From contig CM052357.1 of the NCBI GenBank assembly GCA_028551475.1, positions 4,759,931 to 4,823,930 on the forward strand: a stretch of DNA of 64,000 bases, in the 5' to 3' direction. Shown here in pieces: positions 38,982-50,000 of this stretch. Source of the stretch: Casuarina equisetifolia (lineage: Eukaryota > Streptophyta > Magnoliopsida > Fagales > Casuarinaceae). Numbering within the stretch: position 1 is the first letter of the stretch; the number at the start of each line of letters is the position of its first letter. The translations under genes were made by a program, and so were the position numbers. Under the pieces are notes generated by a model. The model was not told the DNA's origin, searched no databases, and saw nothing but the letters and a program-made list of their open reading frames with translations.

Positions 38982-39250
38982 CATAAGCAAGTACCAGCCG
39001 GCGAACCCTAAAGCTCAACAAAGGACAGAGATTGTATCCAAAGGAGAAAAAAGAAACTCTTGACGATCAAAGAGAAAAGAGAGGAATGCTAGTCTTTGTT
39101 AGCACAAGTACGCCTTTCTCTCTCTACCCCAATGGGATTTTTTCAGAGAGAGAAAGAGAAAGAGCTTCACGATGATTGGTCGAGAGGAGTGAAAAGAAGC
39201 AGAGAATGATTGAGAGAGAGAGAGAGAGAGAGAGAGATGAAGAGAGAACA
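38982..39250 (-). other. 5' UTR exon and promoter-proximal region of the MEI2-like gene
   Basis: On the minus strand a leader-like stretch ends in TTGCTTATG|gtaattg, a good donor 1.15 kb upstream of the first coding exon acceptor at 37830. The leader contains TAGGGTTCGCCGG and a (CT)n tract. The upper limit is approximate. The last three bases are an ATG in frame with the downstream start. Confidence 0.5.
39206..39238. repeat. GA/CT microsatellite near the MEI2-like transcription start
   Basis: About 13 GA units on the plus strand (CT on the coding strand), in the same relative place as the CT tract in the SSP4-type leader. Confidence 0.88.
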
Positions 39251-39259
39251 GGGAAGGAG

Positions 39260-41230
39260 AGTTTGGTCTCTGAGAATGGCGATTCAACCCAATTTAAATT
39301 GCTTTTGGTGTCCAAAATTACTAAAATTTTTAATTTATTAAATAATCTCCACGAGCGCAACCAATAATTATTCTCAGAAAATTACTAAAAAAAAAAAAAA
39401 AAAATTACATGTGAGATTTTCCTGTTCGGATAAATATTTAACCTTGATTCTCATCTTAATTGCGAATTTGACTCATAGGGAGCTGCCGAATATAGCTCGG
39501 TTCCATCAAGACGGTAATTTTGACCGAAAACTGGGACATTGATGGGCTTCGGTACGAGATAAAAGAGGATAATGATGAGCCACGCTGGCATGGAGGGGAA
39601 TTACCTTGATGATTCCACCTTGGATTACTTGCAAAAAAAGGAAGTTTTTTTTTAATATACATATAAGAAGGTAATTATAGCCATTTGAAGAACAATGCAC
39701 GACAAGCCACTCACATAGGACAAATTCTCCATTTGCAAGTGATTCCACACTTGAGCTCATGTGCTTTTCTTTTTTATCAATTCTTCAAATCCCATTCTCT
39801 AATATTAATTATATATACTTTAAGTTGGTATAATTCGAGTTATGTGCAACAAATGATCAGTTACTACTGGACTATTAGTCTGTTGACATTTATATAATTT
39901 TAATATTTAAAATAAAGAAGGAACAAATTTGAGATAATTTAATTTGGATTGGTTTAATAGCAAATGTAGTCAACGTACATCCAAGTTGCACATATAGATT
40001 CTTAACCTAGCATTATTTCATGATTGTTTACCAGTAAAGTATGGATCTAATGATGTCAAGATGATCAATAACACGATTCTTGTTTGTAAATTAGCAACAA
40101 AAATGGTACAAGGAATAAAAATATAGTTTTTATTTTTTTATGTGAGCGAGAGGCAAAGGGTGGTGGTGGGTGGCCCGCCATAAAGTCAGTAGGGATATAT
40201 AATTAATTATTCAAGGGATAATGAGAAACTTTTTTATTTGTACCGGGAATATTCCATCCACATCGCTTGGTTTGTCCAATGGGACTTCTTTCTATGCTTT
40301 CACACTTGGTCTCCTTATCTCTTACACATCCGTAATCAAATTGAATTCTCAAAATTACTAGTTCCGTGAAATTTTGGAATTTATTAAAAAAATAAGAAAA
40401 TTACAGGGTGCTGAGTCAGCAACTTGTATTAATAAATAGTAATTGATGAGGAGATGCATACAAAAATGCTTGTAAAAACCCACGTTTGGAATTGTTGAGA
40501 AAGGTTACCTTAAAAGGTAGGGCATGGAAAAGTAAGCTTAAATTTTTCTCATTATATGTCTTGATTCTTGTCTCAAGCTTAAAGCATGGATTGTATACTT
40601 GGAAGCTAGATTAGCCCTTGGGGACATTGAGGAGGCGACTGTGACTTGTGTAAATGAGAATACAAATCCAAAGCGTGGAAGAGAACTTAATTAAATCATA
40701 AAGATGAATATTTATACATATTAAAAACATATTACGTTAATTGATTAATAATATAAGATACACATTAAATTATCTTTTCTCGCCTTGAACATGACAATAT
40801 TGTCAATTTCCAATAGTTCAAGTGAGCTTTTTAAATTGTTGGATATGAAATACATTATATGAGAAATAAAATGCTTTACTTAAAAGATATGCTTTAATAT
40901 TACGTCAAAACATCATGCTCTCTCTTAAAAACTAGTTTTATAGGTCAATTTATTGAAGACATGAGAAAGATACTAATTTTTAATGCAAACGTCTTATATT
41001 TTATACTATGACATATGAAGTATTACTTGTATACAAGATAATATAGAATGATAACAAAAGTTTTCTTATCATGAACTTTGCATGATTCATCCCTGAACAC
41101 ATGGAAAAAAAAAATTTCCTTTTTTGTGGGTACATGAACTTGATGATTCATCCCTTAAATTTATCTTAAGTTATTAAAATTAAATACAAGTGAAAAAGAT
41201 AAATAAATAAATAATAGTTCAAATAAACCT
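39260..41230. other. Spacer upstream of the MEI2-like gene
   Basis: AT-rich, with an A-run at about 39388-39404. No supported gene, RNA or clear mobile element. Confidence 0.5.
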
Positions 41231-41233
41231 TTC

Positions 41234-41575
41234 TTCTTACACAATTATCCACCAAAGTGTGCGTCCTTTTCCACACTTCACCATCAAAGGTGGGGGTGTG
41301 CTGTGGAGCTCCTGTCGCGTAGTAGATCTCCGGCGCGTGACGTCACTTGGGCGAGTTCTTTCGTCAGCAGGCGCGTTTATGCGTATTTTGGAACTTGAAC
41401 GGATCCTTTTGTTCCGAAGCATTATTCTCTTTCTCTTTTACCTGTCAGATAAAAGATCTACTGAACAGGATGTCCCACACGTGTGTCCTGTCCTGTCGTT
41501 TCGCTTGTTTTTGCATTTATTGCTTTTCTACCCTATTTCTTAACTTTTCAATTTAGGGTTTTGTTTTCTTTATGT
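41234..41575 (+). promoter_or_regulatory. Isolated GC-rich promoter-like island
   Basis: A 340-base block noticeably richer in G and C than the sequence on both sides. It contains a perfect palindromic TGACGTCA (bZIP/CRE-type site, 41338-41345), a perfect G-box inside the palindrome CACACGTGTG (41476-41485), and a TTAGGGTTT telo-box complement (41553-41561). The ORFs inside have no recognisable product. It is not attached to any gene I can find: the nearest are the MEI2-like start 2 kb to the left and the FYV7-like 3' end 2.2 kb to the right. Candidate distal element, non-coding RNA promoter, or promoter of a lost gene. Confidence 0.4.
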
Positions 41576-43756
41576 GGGTAACCTTCGAAAACGCCAAATT
41601 ATATCAAAAAGTTTATCTTGGAAATGATAAAAATGCTTTCATAAAATACAATGAATTAATATGCTAATAATATAAAATATATATTTAGGTTTTAAAATGT
41701 CTTCTACTCTAAAAATGGAAGAACGTATTTTATCAAAAATAATCTATGAATAATGGAATACTATCAATGGAAGATATTATAATCTTAGTTTAGTGAATTA
41801 GATATTAGTATCATTTTTTTTAATAGGACATTGTACCCTTTTTTTTTTTTTAAATTCAAGGAGAGGGAGGTGTCCAACCCCTGACCTATTAACCTAATAG
41901 ATTAATATTTTTGTCATTTTTCTTTTTAAGTCACATACCTAAGAAGTTAATTTATTTTTTAAATGCACAAAAACCCAACTTATGCACACCATGTCAAATT
42001 AAGTTAGACTGAAAAATCCCGAGCTTTACTAACTTGACATTAAGTTAGTAAGTGATTGACAACCTGATACTTATTTAGGTGTCTATTTTCCTTATGTAAT
42101 TAGCTATCATGTAAGAAATTCTAAGATTGTTTATGTATAAATAACAATATCAATGTACATTGTATGACAATATAGATTTAATACAATTGAATTCTTCCAA
42201 CTTGTTGAATTTCTCTTTTATTTAGTTTTGTGACAAAGACATTGCTTCTAAGCATGCATTTAATATTATATTAGGCGATTCACTTTTTTGGTTAAAACTT
42301 ATAAGAGAATAAAACACATCTACAAAAGACTAATATATTGACAATTTTAAAAACATATATGGATTTCACTAATATTGAATCATTTTCTTTTTTCTACTTG
42401 GTTTCTCAACCATGTTTTATTAAAAAATAAAAATACTACTACATTAAACCACAAGACAATATTATATGAAATGATAATATCTCATAATATTAAATGGGTA
42501 GAACAATAATAAATATGGGATTTCTATAATGATACTTAAAATTAAGCATGAAATGATAATATCCCGCGACATTAAATGAGCATAACAATAATAGATGTGG
42601 GATTTCAAGTAATGATACTTAAAATTAAGCATGAAATGATAATATCCCACAATATTAAACGAGTAGAACAATAATAAATGTGGGATTTCTATAATGATAC
42701 CTAAAAGTAAGCTTAAGAGATAGTATCCAAAAATACTCTTTATTTTTAAGTTAACTTTTAAATAAAATTGAAATTTTAAAGTAGGACAAAACATCAAAAT
42801 CTAGTCTTATTTTTCTTTAGGGCAAAGAAATATATTTTTTATGATTCTTTTTTCATGATGCTGATATGTTTTTATCAGATTCGACTTGAATAGCCAAGTT
42901 CGTAATCAAGTGGGTAATAGTTTGAGACATGTAACATCTAATGCGGCCCTGTTTGGCGCAGAGTCAATTCCAGCATGTCCTCACCCTTTGAAAATAATCT
43001 ATGAACAATCTAGTACTATTAAAAATGATCAAATTCCTTGGCATTATCGGGTGATACATTAAAAATTAAACCATGATATTATGTTGAAAATGATCAATTT
43101 TTTTAAAAACTGATTATTAAGAGAAACATCTAAACAAAGTATTTCATCTACAACTACATATTGTAGCATAGTATCTATTAAAACACCTAAACTAAAAATT
43201 CTATATCCTAGAAAATTAAAATTTTCCAAAACATATTTATATTCATGTCCTAGAAAATTCTTCACCTCCGTTTCGGATATCACACATTGGACAAATTTAT
43301 CATTAAAAGTAATAGGTATCAATATTTTATAAATAGTTAAAACGTTAACTATATATGTTAGCTTAAAATGAACTGATTGATATTGTTTAGGGGTTCAAAC
43401 TGAATGACTAAAGCATTTCCTTGTATTGGCCTTTAGGCCATTCTCTCTTTTAATGGGTAGCGTTAATTTTCTGGTGTTATGGGAGAATTTTTCATTCTTT
43501 TCCCTTGTAATTTTGTTTAATTTTATCCTTACAAAGAATAATAAAGGAAGAACACCGGGGGATTAGCATATCAGATGTCTGGATAGACCTGCTTTGTGAT
43601 GCAAGACACTATGATGCCATGGACTAGGTTAGAAGCCTGAGCTTTGAGCAGACGAGATGAAGATCGGCAAACAATTCAATAGACGGGAAATGGGTTAGTT
43701 AAAGGCTTAATTACATATTCCAGTGAAACAAGACTAAATAATGCAGATTACAGACT
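41576..43756. other. Spacer downstream of the FYV7-like gene
   Basis: AT-rich sequence holding the 82-bp minisatellite (42468-42714). No gene recognised; apparent ORFs at 42462-42797 and 43059-43322 are not protein-like. Confidence 0.5.
42468..42714. repeat. Minisatellite, three copies of an 82-83 bp unit
   Basis: Units start at 42468, 42550 and 42633. Each begins GAAATGATAATATC, contains AACAATAATA and TGGGATTTC, and ends TAATGATAC-TAAAA-TAAGC. The third copy is the most diverged at its end. The repetition produces a chance 111-codon open frame on the minus strand. Confidence 0.9.
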
Positions 43757-45515
43757 TCACTTTTGAAATAGAAGCTTGTGATTGTAAGTTTGCAAAAGAT
43801 GCTCAATTTTGTACTTCATCACAGGCTGACCTGCCTGTGTCTTCTTGAACATCTTCTCCCTTGCAGCTTTCCTCCGAGCTTCAGCTTTTTCTCTTTCTTC
43901 CTTCTTTGCCTGATTACGAGCCTCCATTTCAATCCTTTCCCTCTCTTTTCTTTCATGCTTCTTCTCGTACATTTCTTTCAAACTGGGTACACCGTGATTT
44001 TTGCTGTTCTTATCATCATTACTGATTATGCTTCCATCTTCAGTTTCATTCTCATCCTGCAATAACCATCAGAATGGCATGTGACTTCAGCTTATAAGCT
44101 CCACGCAAAACTGCTAACTGGCTATATAAATGCTTTTGAGCTTGGGAGGTGTAGCATTTTTATTGGTTTTTCCACTCAAATCAGAATTCTGGAAAAGTTG
44201 TACAATGAATGGATATTGGGAAACTGAAACCCAATACTCGAGATTAAAATCCACAGACTACCTGAATGAAATTCAGAACAATGATGGTTTTATAGGACAT
44301 AAGCAATGGATTGTATTAAAGAAACTGTGATTACTATCCCTTGTGAAGGAGGCAGCAGTATTTGACACCTAATCCAGCTCTAGACTTGTACCATATACGA
44401 AACCAACAAAACAATCTTAGATTCAGATGAAGTAGGTATCATATCGAACCTCAATAGGGTTTATAGCTGAGGAAATGTCATGCCGCTGACCTTGTTGCTT
44501 CACCAACTTCTTGTATCTGTTCACCTTCTTTGCATTATTGTAGAACTCCCTTTGCTTCTCTGAAGAAATAAGACAGGAACCTCTCAGTCAGAAAGGGGTT
44601 CAATTTGACAAATAAAAAACTAAAAAACGAAAAAACAGAATGAAAACTCCTAGGGAATTGATGCATCATCATTAATGGAAAACAGAACCTAGGCCAAACA
44701 CCACACTTATAAAGTGGTCCATTCATAGTTCGTTCGATGGCTTTTGTGAAAACCAAAATGCAGCTCTTGCTTGAGAGTGGTTCTTCCATCATTATCCTTG
44801 TCTTACATTTTGAAAACTATTCTTATGACTTTCTCTGAATATTGTATTGCTCATAGTTGTCTCTCACGTAATTCTACCCAGAGCAAACATTACGCATTTT
44901 TAGGATGGAGATGCCTGTGTTTCTTCTTAGGGAACAAGGGAATTCAAGAACATCCACAGAGTCCTTCATCTATCTAATGTGGCACTCACGGGTTTGTAAG
45001 AACACAAGAACCAGACTAGAACAACTCCAAATCAGAGTTTCGAATTTCAAAAGGTAGCTATATTTTTCTACCTATTATCCATTGTTTTCAAATTATCGGC
45101 ATCCTATCAAATACCATTGATTTCTGTTCCTACTATCTTTAAGAATCAAACCTCTAAAATCCCGTTTCATAGGCATCTTTTATTCCAATAATTTATCATC
45201 AGACAAGTGGAAATTCGCCCCATTAGCAACGGATTCATGCCCCAGAACTTTATCCCAATCAAACAAAATAAAAAATACAACAATTTGTAGACACATTACC
45301 AACCCAATAAATAAAAAGCAAAAATTGTCAAAGTATAAGCATGCCAGAAAAGAAGAGGAACCAAAAAAAAAAAAAAAAAACTAAAGCTATTGCAAAGAAG
45401 AGGAAATATACGTACTTAGCAGAGCTGGGTTGTAGAATTCGTTCTTAGATTTGGCATTGGCGAAGACCTCGAGCGAAAGGCCACCACCACCCAACCTCTT
45501 CATGTTCCTCTTCAT
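43757..45515 (-). CDS. FYV7-like rRNA-processing protein
   Basis: Three coding exons on the minus strand: 45515-45416, 44559-44450 and 44056-43757 (TGA), 169 aa. The protein is small and very basic. MKRNMKRLGGGGLSLEVFA comes first, then KKQREFYNNAKKVNRYKKL, and a Lys/Arg/Glu-rich predicted coiled coil at about residues 95-145. The C-terminal block KTQAGQPVMKYKIEHLLQT resembles the conserved end of the FYV7/TAP26 (rRNA_processing) family. Yeast Fyv7 is needed for 18S rRNA maturation in the nucleolus. The sequence upstream has a telo-box (AAACCCTAG, 45688-45696), common at ribosome-biogenesis genes. An upstream in-frame alternative start was not seen. Family call is from memory of the C-terminal motif, so function is moderately supported. 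Confidence 0.68.
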
Positions 45516-45700
45516 TCTCTTCTTGTTTTGCTTTTGATCGACTCTGACCCTTTAAATTTCTCTCCCTTTTCCTCGTATTTGGATTTCCGGTCCTTCATTG
45601 TAGAGAATCAAGTTTGTAATAAGCGCCAAGACGGGAAGATTATAGAAGAAAGCAAGATAGGGGTGAACGTAAAGGGTAACGAATTGGAAACCCTAGTTTG
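45516..45700 (-). promoter_or_regulatory. Leader/promoter of the FYV7-like gene with telo-box
   Basis: AAACCCTAG at 45688-45696 lies about 175 bases upstream of the start codon. Telo-boxes are enriched in plant ribosomal and ribosome-biogenesis promoters. Confidence 0.5.
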
Positions 45701-45739
45701 AAAGTGAGAAATTCGGTACGTTTGAAATACAGCCCCATC

Positions 45740-47029
45740 CTTTGGGTTTTTTTTTTTTTTTTTACACTTTTATTATAAATTATAATCAAGAGATTTTAAA
45801 CCATACTTATTTGTGCTTGCAGATGTTATTATATTTTTAAAAAAATTATATTTCTTGTTATTTTCATTATTTTGAGAGCTCAATCAAATTTTTTTCTCAA
45901 AAATAACACAAATTTAAATGAAAATGTAATAATTATTTTTAACTAGATGCTTTCCAGTGATTGTAGAAGCCAATCTCACAGGCTAATAAAAAAGAGATAC
46001 ATATTTCTGGAATCTATTCTGGCGGCATTTTATAGCTACAAAAAAGAGATGCATCCTCTATTGTAATAGCACATTTAAATAAATTTAAAGAAGGTTTGAA
46101 TACATATAAATGCTATGACCATTGAACCAAATATAGAAAATTGGCTACAAAAGTCAAGTACAACAAATTTTTTGATCAAATTTAAGATGGAATAAGTGTA
46201 AGGCTCTTCCATGACTCATACTCCAAAATTAAAATATTTTACAATTTGATATGTATCATGCATTATCAATATATTGGTATTTTTTTTCTAATTAATGACT
46301 TATTTCATAAATGATGAAAACATTTTGCATTAGCAACAACAAAAGGAAATTATCTACGTGTAAAAGAAAAATTAGGAAGAATTCAACGTGTAAAAACAAA
46401 GAAAACTTCTACGAGCAAAAAGAAGACTAAAAAATTCTTAAGAATTTTTCTTACCTATTGTGTGTTAATAATGAACAACAATTGTTTTACATAAATTAGA
46501 AAGTCCTCTTGGATTCTTCTTCCTTGTAATCCATTGGCTACTTCCAAGTTTATCTCTGTAGTTTAAATTTGAGACATGGAATTTAATTCTAATACCAATT
46601 ATAATAAGTCCAACTATTAGGTCAAGAAATTATGATACGTTAGATCGGCGAGTTCAATTACTATTAAACACTAAAGTTTATAATATCTTATTGCCTCATA
46701 ATTCTGTAATTCTATAGATTAGTAACATTTTTACTTGGTGCATAATAATTAAAGCAGTGACAAATAAGAGTAGTTAGATGAAATATATTATTATCTCAGT
46801 TATTCAACGTATTCGTTTAACAGGAGTTCACAAATTCCATGAAATATTATCTTCACAGAAGAGTGGATATTAATGGTCTTCTAGCATCAATCAACGGGAA
46901 AAAATCTAAGCCCGTTATGCAGTAGAAGCAAGTTGGGCTTTCGGTTCTGGACTTGAAAAAATCGAAACTGCGAACTCTGCAACTATATTGCTTTGCAGTG
47001 AACCGGTGATTATCATCGGCCAAGCGAAA
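45740..47029. other. Divergent spacer between the FYV7-like and RimM-fusion genes
   Basis: Head-to-head spacer. It is AT-rich with a T-run near 45750-45764. Reading the minus strand at about 46615-46585 gives TTGGTATTAGAATTAA, another degenerate primer-binding-site word, so a retroelement remnant is possible. Near the RimM start is TTGGGCTT (46933-46940), similar to a site II element. Confidence 0.4.
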
Positions 47030-50000
47030 ATGATGCAGAGAGCTGCGCCTCTGTGTTCTTCAAACTCGCTTCCTTCGTTTCCTGCCACTCTTCCGACCCG
47101 TCAACTAGTCCGAGCTCCGTTTAGAGCCAGAGCCTCCCGTGCGGCAGCAACCTCTCACTCTGTTCAGTGGCCCTGGCACCGTCCGCAAAGTTTCAGGCTT
47201 GCACTTCCTACGCCGCACAGCACTGGTAAATTCTGAGTCTTTTACCAATTTCTCTTCTCTTTTTGGTTTATTGTAGTCTTTTACGAAGTGGGTATGGCTC
47301 ATTTTTGTTTTTGTTGTTTGGAAAGTATTTGTAGTAAGTTGATACATATACCGCACTTTCAGTTTGTTTTGTGTTTAATTTGGAATAATTGTCTATGGTG
47401 GGGTTGTTTCTCATTGCCTGGGTTGAGATTTTTGAACAGGTAGTGCTATGTTGGAATACTTGGTTGTTTTATATAATTGTGAGAATCTTTTGTGGATTGT
47501 TATCGCTTGGATTTCTAATACGAGTCTTTTGTTTATTCAACATCAAGTATTGTTAGATTTACCAAATCGGCGAGGTTTATCAAAACTCTCTCTGATTGGA
47601 CGCTTTCCTAGATGTTCCAGACTATACTTTCTGTTTGATTAAGATTATTAATAATCTTAATAATTATTACTTTCTGTGTGATACTTTTGCTTTAATTCTG
47701 TCCTCACTGGGGGACTCAAAAGGTATTTCTTGCATGTAAAAGTGCTTTTTGCTAATGTTTTTTCCGAGTGTGATTATGGTGCAATTATGTTATCTTTTAC
47801 ATCCGCTTCAGCAGCTATAGGTTTCGTACTCCCTAAGAATTTAAGGTTTATGTTATTGTTTGTTTGCTGCTTTAGCTACTCTAGAGGCTTATGAAACCGC
47901 TGAGACTGGATCCGGATTTATTGAAATTGGGTACATATCTAACTTTCATGGACTTCAAGGAGAGGTTCGTGTAAAAGCCAGCACTGATTTTCCTGAATTG
48001 CGATTTTCTAAGGTAAAACAAACAATACCTTTATGAAGATTTCTGAGATATGGATGCTTGTTCATGAGTGTTGTGCATTATGTTATGAATAATCATCGTT
48101 TTAATCTCAGCCTGGAAGAAGATGGTTGAAGCAACAAGTTTTGGGTCAAGATTGTGTTCAAGAAGTTAAGCTTGTGGAGGGAAGAGGACATCCTGGTCAG
48201 AAGACCTGGATACTAAGATTCAGAGGAATTGATACATTGGACCAGGTGGGTTTTACAATAACCTTTCTTTTTCTCTTGCTTCTCACTTCTACTCATCTTA
48301 GTTCATTTTCTTTCTGATCGCATTGATTATAAATGGAAAGTATACTAGATTGACCTTGTGTCTGGGGGTCTCTTGATGAAATTCAGTGAACTGCTTTGGA
48401 AGAAGGGGACGTACTAGTTTGAGCCTTCTTTTGGAAATAACAACATGTGTATGTCAGATTGTTGACTTTTTTTTTTTAAGTCTTTTCTTCAACAGAACTA
48501 TTGAAACTCGTTTCCTCTGAATTAACAAATGGTAAATTTATGATGGATTAATAAACGCTGAACCTTAGGTTGTTGAAAGAAATAACAGCTACATCAAATG
48601 AAAGTTGATTAGCAGGATCTATTGATAGAAATACTGTATCTTTTTCAATTTGGGATAACTTTTTGTTTTTTCTTTTGCACCACTACCGAAAGGTGAGCAA
48701 TAGTAACTAAGTCTCTTGCTTCCTGATTGAAAATTAACACATTGGATATCTCTTTGTGTTATGTAGTTATAATCGTTTGTAGTTTTGTGGAGACACTCAC
48801 TGTATTCATCTAGCCCATTTAATCAAAATATCATGTATACAGGCTAAACAGCTTATTGGATCAACTTTGCTTGTGAGGGAAGAAGATAGGCCAGAGTTGG
48901 ATGAAGGCGAATTTTATACCCGTGATCTTGTTGGCATGAAAGTCTTTCTTAAGGCGTGTTCTTATCTTGATTTTGTATTGGTTGATTTCATTTGTTCTTC
49001 TCAACAAGCGTTTTATTTGTAATTCCAAATTGGATTTTATCATTTTGTTTGGTTTCTGCTACAAATGACAAGATGCGACTTTCTTAAAAAGATGATATGT
49101 CAGGTAGTCTATGTGAATATACATGTATGTATATATGTTTATTCAGTTATATTTTTCATGCATGCAATGCACACACACCCTCAAACACACAATCCGTGTT
49201 TTTGTAATCAGATTACTTGTCATTTCTCTTTATCTTTTCATATGTTGAAGGCAACCAATTACACCTATCCTTTCAGGAAACAGGTGAATTTGTGGGAACT
49301 GTTGCAAATGTTTACAACAGTGGGGCTAATGATCTTTTGCATGTCAAGCTTGATTCATCTGTAAATATACTGGATAAAACTGGAAAGCCTAGAACAACAG
49401 AAACAGCGGCATCTGATCACCTTATATGGATTCCATTTGTTAAAGCAATTGTCCCAGATGTCGATCAGGATCGAAGAGAAATGCAGATTTCACCCCCAAA
49501 AGGACTCCTCGAGTTAAATTTACGCTATGATGAGAGGTCCAAGAAAGAAAGGCGGCAGCTTGTGAGGCATACTCATTTGTACTTTTACTACTGATTAGTT
49601 AAATAATTAACATCAACTTTCTTTGAAGTTAAAATATTAGCATGCATTTTCCACATTCAATGCTCTTTACTTGTCTTTTCTTTTTATAGAGGGTGGAGGG
49701 GAGAGTCAAGTCAAAACTTAGGCTCTCTAACTCTATTTTGAATACCAATGCATATATAATTTCTTATTTCTAATATCCATATTCTGAGTATTCTTTTTGG
49801 GTCATGCTATTTCCTTAACGTCATATGTGCTTGTACAGTACTTCCTTCCCATTTTTCTTGTTGGCTTGTGTTGAAGCAAGCTTTAGTAGTTCTCAGCTTA
49901 TGTAAGTTGCTTACTGGCTATAACTACTAATTCTCTTTTAGAATAAAGTAGTTGGAAGGGTTCTAAATTGGGATCTACTTCCATGCAGATGAGTTTGAAT

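Noticed and set aside
41259..41556. ORFs of 94 and 69 codons in the GC-rich island
   Set aside because: No recognisable product and no splice context; the block looks regulatory instead.
42468..42714. CRISPR-like array
   Set aside because: Units of 82 bp are contiguous without unique spacers, in a plant nuclear genome.
42462..42797. 111-codon minus-strand ORF
   Set aside because: It is produced by the 82-bp minisatellite; the repeated peptide is hydrophobic filler with no splice or homology support.
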